NCBI RefSeq assembly: GCF_014269285.1
Contig: NZ_JACOAF010000008.1
Coordinates: 62,001-126,000 of the forward strand
Length of the DNA stretch: 64,000 nt
Direction: 5' to 3'
Source: Rufibacter sediminis
Lineage (GTDB): Bacteria; Bacteroidota; Bacteroidia; Cytophagales; Hymenobacteraceae
How positions within the stretch are numbered: position 1 is the first letter of the stretch; each line of letters begins with the position of its first letter. Below are positions 45,171 through 54,152 of this stretch, one piece after another. Under the pieces are notes generated by a model. That model was not told the origin of the DNA and did not search any database. It saw only the letters and a program-made list of their open reading frames with translations. The position numbers and the translations under genes were made by a program.

Positions 45171-45311
45171 ATTCGTCCAGGTTAATTGATTGCTTTTGCT
45201 TTTTAAGTACTTTGGTGAGCTGAAAATGTTCCACCTTGCCTCAAATTGTCCCGTACATAGGGGTGAATTCAGGCAGTAAGTGTCCTTGATAACCCGGTAT
45301 AGACGTCTCTG

Positions 45312-47138
45312 ATGGACAAAAAGAATAAGCCATATCCGCTTGCCCCGCTTCTACAGGCTGCTTTTCAGAATACGTCACAGGTGGTTTCTTTCATAGACAC
45401 TTTTCTGCTCTACCTGAGCAGTGCGGGTTTACTGGTTTTCCTCTTTGATATCGGGTTTGAACACTCAGAGTCAGAGCTGCAGCTTTTGCATTATTTCTAC
45501 CACGCGTTCTTTCTGGTGGCATTTGCGTGCGTGTGCGTGCGTATGTTGGTGCTGCTGCGGAGCAAGGTAAACCGGCCATCAGTCATCTTTGAAGGGCTCT
45601 TGCTGTCCTTCATGGTCCTGGAGCTGATCTCCAGGTTTGTGCTGCAGAACAGCATTACCACGGCCAGTACCCTGTTGCGCTTCTTTGACAGCGAACAGCC
45701 CATCTACATCATTATCTTTTACATCTTCTTCATAGAAGTTTCCAAAAAGACCCTGCTCTTTTATAGGAGCTCCCTGCACCCGGCCCGCATGTTTGTGCTG
45801 AGTTTCATGTTTCTGATCGCGGTTGGGACGTTTTTGCTCTTATTGCCCCAATCTACCTATGAAGGAATCAGTTTCATTGATGCCTTATTCACGGCTACCA
45901 GTGCCGTCTGCGTCACAGGGTTGGTTACGCTGGATACCGCCACGGTTTTTACTCCCACCGGCAAGGTGATCATCTTGCTTTTGATCCAGACCGGCGGTTT
46001 AGGGATTATGACGTTCGCCAGTTTCTTCGGGGTTTTCTTCCAGGGCTCTTCCCTGAAAGGATCGCTCTTCATGAAAGACTGGCTCAGCGAAGACAACCTG
46101 GGGCAGATTACGAATACTCTGTTTAAGATTGTCACCTTTACGCTGGCCGTGGAGTTGCTGGGAGCCTTGGTGCTGTTTGCCGTGATTGGAGATATTCCCG
46201 AGGATTCCTTGCCGGATAAATTCAGCTTTGCTTTGTTTCACGCCATCTCGGCTTTCTGTAACGCCGGTTTCTCTACGTTGACCCTGGGCTTGTATGACCC
46301 GCTGGTGCGCTTCAACTACCCGCTGCAGCTGATCATCTCCGTTTTGATCATTGTGGGAGGCCTCGGTTTCCCCATCGTGTTCAACCTATACCGGTACCTG
46401 CGCTACAAAGTGCTCACCTGGGCTGGCAGCATCCGTGCTGAACACCCAAAGAAGCACACACCCCGCGTTTTGAACGTGAACACCCTTCTGGTTTGCATCA
46501 CTACCCTGGTCTTGCTGCTGGTAGGCACTGTTCTGTATTATCTGTTGGAATACAACAACACTCTGGCGGAGCACGGCCCTTGGGGCAAGGTGGTAGGGGC
46601 AATCTTTGGCTCTGTGACACCTCGTACGGCGGGTTTCAATACCGTGAATATGGCCGCCCTTACCGCGCCTACCGTGCTGCTCTACCTCCTGCTCATGTGG
46701 ATTGGTGCATCGCCGGCATCGGTGGGCGGCGGGATCAAGACCACTACGTTTGCCGTAGCCATCCTCAACATTATAAGTCTGGCCCGGGGCAAAGACCGGG
46801 TGGAGGTATTTAGGAGAGAGATAGGGAAGGAATCCGTAGATAAAGCGTTTGCGATCATCCTGCTCTCGTTGCTGGTAATCGGGCTGGCGGTATTTTTGAT
46901 TACGCTATTTGATCCTCAGATGGAACTGGCGGCGGTGGCGTTTGAGTGTTTCTCGGCGTTTGCCACCGTGGGGCTCAGCGTGGGCATCACGGGGCTGCTG
47001 AGTGCCCCCAGTAAAATAGTGCTTATTGTGACCATGTTCTTAGGACGAGTAGGGACGCTGACCCTCATCATTGGGCTCTTGCGCAAAGTCTCTACCTTGC
47101 GGTACCGGTATCCTAAGGAATCCATCATCATCACGTAA
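45312..47138 (+). CDS. trkH: Potassium uptake membrane subunit, TrkH/KtrB family
   Basis: Inner-membrane potassium transporter of 608 aa. The first 150 residues form an N-terminal extension with about four membrane helices (FIDTFLLYLSSAGLLVFLFDIGF, LHYFYHAFFLVAFACVCVRML), then the four pore units. The filter segments are TSAVCVTGLV, SAFCNAGFSTL, PRTAGFNTVNM and FATVGLSVGITG; the first glycine of each is the potassium-selective position. GGLGIMTF and GGGIKTTTFAV are also family blocks. It is followed 12 bases later by its regulatory RCK subunit gene. Confidence 0.94.
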   Translation: MDKKNKPYPLAPLLQAAFQNTSQVVSFIDTFLLYLSSAGLLVFLFDIGFEHSESELQLLHYFYHAFFLVAFACVCVRMLVLLRSKVNRPSVIFEGLLLSFMVLELISRFVLQNSITTASTLLRFFDSEQPIYIIIFYIFFIEVSKKTLLFYRSSLHPARMFVLSFMFLIAVGTFLLLLPQSTYEGISFIDALFTATSAVCVTGLVTLDTATVFTPTGKVIILLLIQTGGLGIMTFASFFGVFFQGSSLKGSLFMKDWLSEDNLGQITNTLFKIVTFTLAVELLGALVLFAVIGDIPEDSLPDKFSFALFHAISAFCNAGFSTLTLGLYDPLVRFNYPLQLIISVLIIVGGLGFPIVFNLYRYLRYKVLTWAGSIRAEHPKKHTPRVLNVNTLLVCITTLVLLLVGTVLYYLLEYNNTLAEHGPWGKVVGAIFGSVTPRTAGFNTVNMAALTAPTVLLYLLLMWIGASPASVGGGIKTTTFAVAILNIISLARGKDRVEVFRREIGKESVDKAFAIILLSLLVIGLAVFLITLFDPQMELAAVAFECFSAFATVGLSVGITGLLSAPSKIVLIVTMFLGRVGTLTLIIGLLRKVSTLRYRYPKESIIIT

Positions 47139-47150
47139 AAAGAAGTAAGA

Positions 47151-47837
47151 ATGCGATACATTGTTATTGGCTTAGGGTATTTTGGCTCATCGCTCTCCAT
47201 GAAATTAACCGAAATGGGGCATGAGGTGATTGCGGTTGACATGAACATGCAAAAGGTGGAAGCCTACAAAGACCGCGTCACCCACACCATTTGCTTAGAC
47301 GCCAGCGACGCCCAGGCTATCTCCACCTTGCCCACCGCCGAGACCGATGTGGTGGTGGTAGGCATTGGCGAGGATTTTGGCGCCTCCGTGATGGCGACGG
47401 CCATTTTCAAGCAGATAGGCGTAAAACGCCTCATGAGCCGGGCTATTTCGCCGCTGCACCAGACGGTGCTGGAAGCCATTGGGGTAGACCAGATCATCCG
47501 GCCGGAGCAGGAAAGCGCCGAACGGTTGGCCAAAAAGCTGGAGATGCGTGGGGTGATTGACTCTTTTGACTTAACCGAAGATTACAACATCATAGAGGCG
47601 ACTGTGCCCGAGCGGTACGTAGGCCAGACCATTGCCGAGTCAAACTTCAGGGCCAAGTACCAGGTAAACGTCCTGACCATTCTGCGGTACCGCGAGTCTA
47701 AAAACCTCTTCGGGAAAGCCTACCAGAAAGCGACGGTGCTGGGCGTGGTCAAAGCCGAGACGGTGTTTGAATCCGGGGATATTCTGGTGATCTTCGGGAA
47801 AATCCAGGACATTGACCGGCTGCTGCACTCAAGGTAA
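47151..47837 (+). CDS. trkA: Potassium channel regulatory RCK subunit, TrkA/KtrA family
   Basis: 228-aa cytoplasmic gating ring subunit for the adjacent transporter. RCK_N Rossmann domain with RYIVIGLGYFGSSLSMKLTEMGHEVIAVDMN (GxGxxG loop) and the acidic D binding the nucleotide ribose. RCK_C follows from about residue 140 (YNIIEATVPERYVGQTIAESNFRAKYQVNVLTILR). One RCK unit makes it KtrA-like in size rather than the double-length enterobacterial TrkA. It is co-transcribed with trkH. Confidence 0.94.
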   Translation: MRYIVIGLGYFGSSLSMKLTEMGHEVIAVDMNMQKVEAYKDRVTHTICLDASDAQAISTLPTAETDVVVVGIGEDFGASVMATAIFKQIGVKRLMSRAISPLHQTVLEAIGVDQIIRPEQESAERLAKKLEMRGVIDSFDLTEDYNIIEATVPERYVGQTIAESNFRAKYQVNVLTILRYRESKNLFGKAYQKATVLGVVKAETVFESGDILVIFGKIQDIDRLLHSR

Positions 47838-47890
47838 ACGCCTACCGGTTTTGCTTTGTGCTTTTGATTGACCGGCATCCGTCAAGATTC

Positions 47891-47927
47891 CGTTTTGAGG
47901 CTCTTTTGCGAAAACAGGCCGAAAGCG
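47891..47927. repeat. Palindromic intergenic repeat, copy 10
   Basis: CGTTTTGAGGCTC / CAGGCCGAAAGCG around TTTTGCGAAAA. It lies between trkA and the trehalase start at 48026 and inside an in-frame upstream extension of the trehalase frame, which argues against that extension. Confidence 0.65.
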
Positions 47928-48025
47928 CAAGCAGCGATGTCAGCCAGATAGACCAGATAACCACAGACTGTATCCTTCAGCAGGGGCTTTCGCGTAAGAA
48001 AGAGGACAAATCAATTCCTTTTCTG

Positions 48026-49618
48026 ATGTCGTACTCGTTCGCCCTGCCTTCTCTTTTCCTTTCCAGACGCTTTCTTTTTATGCTTTTATTTCTCCTCGGG
48101 GGATGGGCCCAGCAGGGGCTGGCGCAATTCAGGCCACACGAAGAACTGGGCGAATTGTTCCGGGACGTACAGCTGGCATCCGTGTTCCCTGATTCCAAGA
48201 CTTTCCCGGATTGCCTGCCGCTTTCTCCGCCGGCCCAGATCCTGCAAGCGTACGCCCAGGAAAAGAACAAGGCGGGCTTTGATCTGAAAGCCTTTGTGTT
48301 GCGGCATTTTTCGCTGCCCAAAGAACGCTTGACCGGGTTTGCCTCCAATACCAGCCAATCAGTGGAGGAGCACATCCGGGCCCTGTGGCCGGTGCTTACC
48401 CGTGAGCCGATGGAGGAGCAGAGTTCACTCATTCCCCTGCCGCACGCCTACGTGGTGCCCGGCGGCCGCTTTAGAGAGATTTATTACTGGGACAGCTACT
48501 TCACCATGCTGGGGCTGCAGGAGAGCAACCAAGTGGGGCTCATCCAGAACATGGTCGATAATTTCACTTACCTGATCAACGCCATCGGGCACATTCCCAA
48601 TGGCAACCGCTCGTATTACGTGAGCAGGTCTCAGCCGCCCTTCTATGCGCTGATGCTGCGTGTGCTGGCCCAAGAAAAAGGCCCCGAGATCTTGCTGAAG
48701 TATGCGCCCGCGCTTCAGAAAGAATATGACTTCTGGATGCAGGGGCAGGAAACCCTTTCTGCCGGGCAGCCCGCCCACCGGCGAGTAGTTCGGCTACCCG
48801 ATGGAAGTGTGCTGAACCGTTACTGGGATGATGATCCTACGCCCCGTCCCGAGGCTTACAAAGAAGACGTGGAAGTAGCCCGCCACTCCGGCCGCAACCC
48901 CGAGGAAGTGTACCGTGACATCAGGGCCGCCGCCGAGTCTGGTTGGGATTTCAGCAGCCGGTGGTTTCTGGACCAGAAGACCCTGGAGACCATCCGGACA
49001 ACGCAGCTGATTCCCGTTGACTTGAACGCTTTGCTCTACCACCTAGAGATCACCTTGGCAGACATGGCGCAGCTTCAGAAAAACAAAACCCAGGAACGTC
49101 TCTACCGAAACAAAGCAGAAAAACGGAAAAAGGCCCTGCTGGCTTATTGCTGGAACCCCACCCACCAGTTCTTCTATGATTATGATTTCACCAGACAGAA
49201 AACCACTGATATTCCCACTCTGGCGGGCGTGACTCCGTTGTTTTTCTGCCTGGCATCTAAAGCCCAGGCCAATGCGGTGGCGCAGCGGTTACAGCGCGAT
49301 TTCCTGAAAACGGGCGGGCTGCCGGCTACTCTAACTCACTCGGGGCAACAATGGGATGCGCCCAATGGCTGGGCTCCCCTGCAGTGGATGAGTATTCAAG
49401 GCCTGCGGGCCTACAAGCAGCATGACTTGGCCAACACCATTGCCGATCACTGGATCAAACAGAACACCGAGGTGTACCGGTTATCCGGAAAGCTGACCGA
49501 GAAATACAACGTGGAGAAACCCGGCGCCGAAGGCGGCGGCGGCGAATATCCCAACCAGGACGGTTTCGGCTGGACCAATGGCGTTTTGCTGAAACTGCTT
49601 CAAAAACAGAAAGACTAA
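48026..49618 (+). CDS. treA: Periplasmic trehalase (GH37)
   Basis: Hydrolyses trehalose to two glucose molecules. From the ATG at 48026 the protein is 530 aa, with a signal peptide MSYSFALPSLFLSRRFLFMLLFLLGGWAQQGLAQ. Both family signatures are complete: PGGRFREIYYWDSY at residues 145-158 and QWDAPNGWAP at 442-451. The glycine-rich loop GGGGEYPNQDGFGWTNGV near the end is also typical. The frame is open to 47858, but that stretch contains a palindromic repeat and lacks leader features. It lies 188 bases after trkA; potassium uptake and trehalose turnover together suggest an osmotic stress link (inference). Confidence 0.95.
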   Translation: MSYSFALPSLFLSRRFLFMLLFLLGGWAQQGLAQFRPHEELGELFRDVQLASVFPDSKTFPDCLPLSPPAQILQAYAQEKNKAGFDLKAFVLRHFSLPKERLTGFASNTSQSVEEHIRALWPVLTREPMEEQSSLIPLPHAYVVPGGRFREIYYWDSYFTMLGLQESNQVGLIQNMVDNFTYLINAIGHIPNGNRSYYVSRSQPPFYALMLRVLAQEKGPEILLKYAPALQKEYDFWMQGQETLSAGQPAHRRVVRLPDGSVLNRYWDDDPTPRPEAYKEDVEVARHSGRNPEEVYRDIRAAAESGWDFSSRWFLDQKTLETIRTTQLIPVDLNALLYHLEITLADMAQLQKNKTQERLYRNKAEKRKKALLAYCWNPTHQFFYDYDFTRQKTTDIPTLAGVTPLFFCLASKAQANAVAQRLQRDFLKTGGLPATLTHSGQQWDAPNGWAPLQWMSIQGLRAYKQHDLANTIADHWIKQNTEVYRLSGKLTEKYNVEKPGAEGGGGEYPNQDGFGWTNGVLLKLLQKQKD

Positions 49619-49663
49619 AACAGCAATGGCCTTGCAGGTGAGAGGCAAGGCCATCGCTGTTTT
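49617..49663 (+). terminator. Terminator after trehalase
   Basis: AAAACAGC..TGGCCTTGC / GCAAGGCCA..GCTGTTTT stem with a 9-base loop, beginning at the stop codon. Its right arm continues directly into the next palindromic repeat. Confidence 0.8.
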
Positions 49664-49696
49664 CAGGGTGTTTTCCTGAAAATGGCCTGAAAACAG
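49657..49696. repeat. Palindromic intergenic repeat, copy 11
   Basis: CTGTTTTCAGGGTGTTTTC / GAAAATGGCCTGAAAACAG, nearly perfect. It shares its left edge with the trehalase terminator and lies 11 bases from the stop of the TM2 protein gene. Confidence 0.8.
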
Positions 49697-49706
49697 GTAG
49701 GCTTAG

Positions 49707-50054
49707 TTAGATCCGGTGCGCCATTCTAATGGAAGCCAGGCATTGGAGCGCCATGTCATGGTTGTACTTCCGCACGATGCCCGGCATCCTGAACAGATCA
49801 ATGAACCACCAGAGTCCCAGCCCGCCCGCCGTGATCCAGAACAGGAACTGGATGCCCCATCTATTGACGTAGGCGTAATGCAACCCGAAGAAGACCCAAA
49901 GCAGGTACGCGAATCCAGTGGATTTTTGCCGCTGGACATACTGCGTGAAAAAGCTATTCTGGATTTGGGGCGAGAGCATAGGTAAGTCTACCTGCGCCAT
50001 ATAGGGCAGCTGACGGAGGAAAGAAGCAGGTAAGATGGTGTTGGTCGTCTCCAT
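49707..50054 (-). CDS. TM2-domain membrane protein
   Basis: 115-aa predicted inner-membrane protein. After about 45 polar residues comes a TM2-type domain: KSTGFAYLLWVFFGLHYAYVNRWGIQFLFWITAGGLGLWWFIDLFRMPGIVRKYN, two helices joined by a short loop, with the FFGLHYAYV and GLGLWWFIDLF blocks of the family. Molecular role unknown. The gene is convergent with trehalase. The ATG at 50054 gives a reasonable N terminus (METTNTILPASF). Confidence 0.85.
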   Translation of the reverse strand: METTNTILPASFLRQLPYMAQVDLPMLSPQIQNSFFTQYVQRQKSTGFAYLLWVFFGLHYAYVNRWGIQFLFWITAGGLGLWWFIDLFRMPGIVRKYNHDMALQCLASIRMAHRI

Positions 50055-50452
50055 ACGCGTAGTTTTTGCCCGGTTTAGATAGAGAACGAATATACCTTTT
50101 TTGTATTTGTTTGGAATTGTTTAGGAGAATGTTTCTTAAAAACCTCTTTCCGGCGCAGCCGATGGAAAAATCTGTACACTGTCTAGCCATTAGAATTATT
50201 TATGGATGGTCGGCTACCCAGCTTTCTACCGTTCAGGTTTTAAGAGCTGGAAATAAAGCGATTAAGAAGAGAATAGAGGGAATCTGCGGCTTGGTCTTAT
50301 ACCACTTTCGCTAAAGAGGCGTTTTTCTTAAGGCAGAGGTTTATGGCAATCCTTACACGTGTTTAAGTAAAATCTTAGGTGGTGTAAGTATTTATTCCTT
50401 AGTTTGCCTTTACTTTACAGCGAAAATACCCTCACCCCGAAATTGAGTACAA
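50055..50452. other. Divergent intergenic region before the second receiver gene
   Basis: No supported gene. A short open frame at 50066-50314 has no leader or motif. TTAGTTTG at 50399-50406 is a 7 of 8 match to the -7 consensus, 47 bases before the receiver start. Confidence 0.4.
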
Positions 50453-50845
50453 GTGAAGAAGATTAAGTCAATTTTACTCATTGAAGATGACGAAATAACC
50501 AATTTCCTCAACCAGACCGTGATTGAAGAGACGGGCGTAGCCGAGGAAATCATAGTCGCCTTGAATGGCTTAGAAGGCTTGTCTTACCTACAGAGATTGC
50601 AATCTCCCGATGACTTCCCCTCCTTGATTCTGCTCGATATCAACATGCCCGTCCTGGATGGTTTTTCATTTCTGGAAGAGTATTACAGGCTTCCGCTGGT
50701 AGAAGACACCTCCACCAAGATTGTCGTGTTGTCTACTTCCTCCAACAGTTCAGACATGAACCAGATGCGTTCTCTAGGCATTACTACCTGTCTTCAGAAA
50801 CCCCTCAACGAAAAAGACTTCAGAAAAGTAGTGGCAGAACTGTAG
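50453..50845 (+). CDS. Stand-alone response regulator receiver
   Basis: 130-aa CheY-like receiver with a GTG start (MKKIKSILLIEDDEITNFLNQ). Acidic residues EDD 11-13, phospho-acceptor D62 in LILLDINMPVLDGFSFLEEY, Thr/Ser in VVLSTSS, Lys in CLQKPLNEKDF. It resembles the receiver at 44177-44587 throughout (LI-DDEI-NFL, LDINMP-DG, EEY-LP), so the two are paralogues. The nearest kinase is the PAS kinase starting 475 bases downstream on the same strand. Confidence 0.93.
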   Translation: MKKIKSILLIEDDEITNFLNQTVIEETGVAEEIIVALNGLEGLSYLQRLQSPDDFPSLILLDINMPVLDGFSFLEEYYRLPLVEDTSTKIVVLSTSSNSSDMNQMRSLGITTCLQKPLNEKDFRKVVAEL

Positions 50846-51320
50846 GTTTTACATTCTGCAGCTAGTTCATCCCTTACTAATTAGTTTTCAGGTATTTTCT
50901 CGAAAACTGATCACCCTTTCGCATTGCTTCAGCAAAGTAGCGGGCGATTTCTTTAAGGAATCCCAATGACCGGTGTCAGGCATTCTCAGTTAATCTAAGA
51001 ATGCCTGACACCGGTCATTGGGCGGTTATGCCTATTTGATACAGCAATTCAGGAGAAGTCTCTTTCTGTACACAATCTTTATTGTTCTATCTGGTAACAG
51101 ACTCTGTTGGGAAGGTTTTATTTAAATTCTTATAATTTAAGTAAGCCTTGTACCTTGAAAATTTTTTAAACCCCTTATTTTGAACGTTTATAAGTAACGA
51201 CATTAATAAAAAAGTTAATAATTGAATATTTTTCATGAATTCTGGCTGCATTAATAAAGTGCTATTTATAGAAGCAAAATGATGTAACTTGCATCAAAGA
51301 AAAATTATTCAAGCTATTAA
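50846..51320. other. Intergenic region between receiver and second PAS kinase
   Basis: No gene is visible. It holds a degenerate palindromic-repeat remnant (about 50884-50914), the long perfect inverted repeat at 50962-51022, and then about 250 bases of very AT-rich sequence before the kinase start. Confidence 0.5.
50962..51022. repeat. Perfect 25-bp inverted repeat
   Basis: Arms 50962-50986 and 50998-51022 are exact reverse complements (outer part CCCAATGACCGGTGTCAGGC) separated by 11 bases. There is no T tract after either arm, and the arms are unrelated to the GTTTTAGGCC family. It could be a strong RNA hairpin or a mobile-element footprint. Confidence 0.9.
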
Positions 51321-53909
51321 GTGAGATCTGACAAGATAGATTCAGCAGAAGACCTGTGGAGCCAAAAGGTGGTGGAAAAGGTAACTGCTAGTTCACCTGA
51401 CCTTCTTTGTGCCATGGATGCGCAAGGAAAGTTTGCCTACCTAAGTACAACGAGTGAAGCAATAATAGGCTTTCAGCGAGAGGAATTACTCCAGAGAAAT
51501 TTCATCAACTTCGTTTCACCCGCAGATCAGGAAAGAACGCTTGAGGCGATGCTAAAAGCCAAAGACGGCACACCTGTCAGGAATTTCATCAATTCCATTT
51601 TACATGCAAGCGGCGAAGAGGTGATGATGGCCTGGTCAGCGGTTTGGTCAGAAGAAGATCAACTGTTGTACTGTATGGGAAGAGATGCCGCCGAGCAGAA
51701 AGAAGCCCGGCAAAAACTCGCCGAAAAGGATGAGTGGCACAGCACCATGGTCCAGTATGGCTCTGATATGATTGGTCTGCTCAACCAAGCCGGGGAGTAT
51801 CTCCATGTAGAAGGTGCGGTCACCCGATGGTTGGGCTATGCGCCCGAGCAGATGACAGGACGAGTTGCTTTTGACTTTATCCATCCGGAGGATGTGCATT
51901 TGGCAACATCTGCTTTGGAGAGAGTGATAAGCGAGAAGTTGGTGCAAGTGCCAGATTTAAGGTTTAAGACGAGCGATGGAGCCTGGAAATGGATTGAAGC
52001 CATTGTCAGTAATCAGTTGGATAATCCTGCCGTGAAAGCCTTGGTGGTGAGTGCCAGAGATATCACCGAACGCAAGGTAGCGGCATTACAACTGGAGGAG
52101 AGTGAGCGACGTTTCCGGTCTTTGTTTGATAATAATCCGGATCTGGTAATCTACGAAGACAGAACCGGAACCATTCTGGATGTGAATTCCCGTTTCCTTG
52201 CTTATTTGGGGCTTCCAAAAGAGGAAGTTATTTCCAGGCACTTCTGTGAATTTGTTCCTTCGCAGGACAAAGATGTTTGTATGTCCTACCTGGAGGAAGC
52301 GTTCCAGGGGAAAGTCGTCAATTTCGATCTGAATATTCCGCGAGAAAACAATACGTCTCTGGTGTTGAATATCACCAAGATTCCCGTCCTGGTGAACAGT
52401 GAAGTCATTGGAGCGCACTCCATCATCAAAGATTTGACGGAAGTAACTGCTGCCCAGGCCACCATCAAAAAACAAGCGGAAACCCTGCAGTCGGTCTTTG
52501 AGAGCATTACGGATGCGTTCTTCATGTTAGGCCGTGACTGGCGGTTTAAACTGATGAATTCTGAGTTTGAACAGATGCTCCAGTTAGACCGGCAAACGTG
52601 CCTGGGAAAAACTATCTGGGAGGTGTTCCCCGAGCTTATCAACGGCAGTTTCTACCACTACTATAAAAAAGCGCTGTACACCGGGCAGGCAGTAAGATTT
52701 GAGTCTTTTCTGGAACAGTCCCAGATCTGGGTGGAGGTGAAAGCTTTCCCGTCTGAAGAAGGGCTCTCGGTGTATTTCTCTGACATCACCAAGCGGGTGA
52801 TCGCCATAAAAGAAAGCCAAAAGTTGTCGCTGGTAGCCAGTAAGATCTCCAACGGCGTCATCATTACTGATGCCTTAGGGAACATTGAGTGGGTTAACAG
52901 CGCGTTTACCCTAAACACGGGTTATTCGTTCAAGGAGGCCCAAGGGCAGCAACTCACCACCTTTCTGGAGGGGCCTGAGACTGATCGTAAGGTAGGCAAC
53001 GAGATCGGGGAGAAGCTCAAGTTGGGTGTTCCTTTCAACGCCATGGTGCTTCACTACCGGAAGAATGGCCGCAAGGTCTGGATCTCCATGGACTTTACGC
53101 CCATCCTGAACGAGGAAGGTGTCATTACGCAACACATCGTCATCCAGAAAGACATTACTTTTAGAAAAGAGGCCGAAGAACGTCAACTGGAGATGACCCA
53201 TGATTTGTTCAGGCAGAACCGTGACCTTCAGCAGTTCACCTACATCGTGTCGCATAACCTGCGGGCCCCGGTGGCCAATGCCATGGGCCTGGCCGATTTC
53301 CTGACCAAACTGGACAAGCATTCAGAAATGTATGACACTTCTTTGGCCCATCTCAAGGCCAGTGTGTTCAAACTGGATACCGTGCTGCGCGACCTGAACA
53401 TGATTCTCTCGCTCAGAGACCATCAGGATATTCTGGACCGGGAAATGGTCGTGCTTGCCGATGTCTTCGAGCAGGTCCGCCAGTTCTTCATGGAGTCTCT
53501 GGCTCACCACAAGGGAGAGTTGGAGGTGAAGATTGATCCGTCAACCAAGCTCCACACCAACCGCGCGTATATCTACAGTATTTTCTACAACCTGCTGTCC
53601 AACGCCATCAAATACCGCTCAGAGGCGAGGTTGTTGAAGGTGACCATTCAGTGCGAGGTTTGCCGCGAAGGAGGAGTGCGCATTTACTTCACCGATAATG
53701 GCTCTGGGTTTGACATGGAGAAGGCCGGCGATAACATCTTCAAGCTGTACAAGCGCTTCCACAGCAATAAAAAGGGTAGGGGTATTGGTCTGTTTCTGGT
53801 GAAGACGCACGTGGAGAGCATGGGCGGTACCATAGAGATGCGCAGCAAATTAGACCAGGGCACCCAGGTGGAAATCAAACTGCCCGGCGAGGTGACATCC
53901 GCTACTTGA
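51321..53909 (+). CDS. Multi-PAS sensor histidine kinase (five PAS)
   Basis: Soluble sensor kinase of 862 aa with a GTG start; no membrane segment. Five PAS-type units can be followed: about residues 20-130 (DLLCAMDAQGKFAYLSTTSEAIIGFQREELL), 140-255 (MIGLLNQAGEYLHVEGAVTRWLGYAPEQM), 265-380 (DLVIYEDRTGTILDVNSRFLAYLGLPKEEV), 390-500 (DAFFMLGRDWRFKLMNSEFEQML) and 505-630 (GVIITDALGNIEWVNSAFTLNTGYSFKEAQ). The phospho-acceptor is H645 in FTYIVSHNLRAPVANAMGLA; the ATPase domain has NLLSNAIKYR, FTDNGSGFDM and GRGIGLFLVKTHVESMGG. The catalytic core is closely related to that of the kinase at 42319. Confidence 0.93.
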   Translation: MRSDKIDSAEDLWSQKVVEKVTASSPDLLCAMDAQGKFAYLSTTSEAIIGFQREELLQRNFINFVSPADQERTLEAMLKAKDGTPVRNFINSILHASGEEVMMAWSAVWSEEDQLLYCMGRDAAEQKEARQKLAEKDEWHSTMVQYGSDMIGLLNQAGEYLHVEGAVTRWLGYAPEQMTGRVAFDFIHPEDVHLATSALERVISEKLVQVPDLRFKTSDGAWKWIEAIVSNQLDNPAVKALVVSARDITERKVAALQLEESERRFRSLFDNNPDLVIYEDRTGTILDVNSRFLAYLGLPKEEVISRHFCEFVPSQDKDVCMSYLEEAFQGKVVNFDLNIPRENNTSLVLNITKIPVLVNSEVIGAHSIIKDLTEVTAAQATIKKQAETLQSVFESITDAFFMLGRDWRFKLMNSEFEQMLQLDRQTCLGKTIWEVFPELINGSFYHYYKKALYTGQAVRFESFLEQSQIWVEVKAFPSEEGLSVYFSDITKRVIAIKESQKLSLVASKISNGVIITDALGNIEWVNSAFTLNTGYSFKEAQGQQLTTFLEGPETDRKVGNEIGEKLKLGVPFNAMVLHYRKNGRKVWISMDFTPILNEEGVITQHIVIQKDITFRKEAEERQLEMTHDLFRQNRDLQQFTYIVSHNLRAPVANAMGLADFLTKLDKHSEMYDTSLAHLKASVFKLDTVLRDLNMILSLRDHQDILDREMVVLADVFEQVRQFFMESLAHHKGELEVKIDPSTKLHTNRAYIYSIFYNLLSNAIKYRSEARLLKVTIQCEVCREGGVRIYFTDNGSGFDMEKAGDNIFKLYKRFHSNKKGRGIGLFLVKTHVESMGGTIEMRSKLDQGTQVEIKLPGEVTSAT

Positions 53910-53910
53910 C

Positions 53911-53978
53911 TAAAATAAGTCAGTGTGTTTCAGGGCCGTTTTTAGGAAAAAGGCCCTGAAACACACTGACTTATTTTA
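53911..53978 (+). terminator. Terminator after the five-PAS kinase, built on the palindromic repeat
   Basis: Perfect 27-bp arms (53911-53937 and 53952-53978; the inner part is GTGTTTCAGGGCC / GGCCCTGAAACAC) with a GTTTTTAGGAAAAA loop that matches the centre of the repeat family. It starts 1 base after the stop codon. Confidence 0.88.
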
Positions 53979-54152
53979 TTTATTTAATAATTGAGCAATC
54001 GCTTCCCTGAACTGTTTTATAACAAAAATCAGATATCTGTAGTACAAACGATGGTGCGTGCTTACTGAGTTGTTTTTGAGGCCGAGCTGAAAGTCAGTTC
54101 AACTTCCTGGCAAGTCAGTTCCACGTTTTCTTTTCACCTAATTTAATGTACT

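Noticed and set aside
50066-50314. Possible 82-codon gene between the TM2 protein and the receiver
   Set aside because: No ribosome site, leader, domain or repeat pattern; composition looks like spacer.
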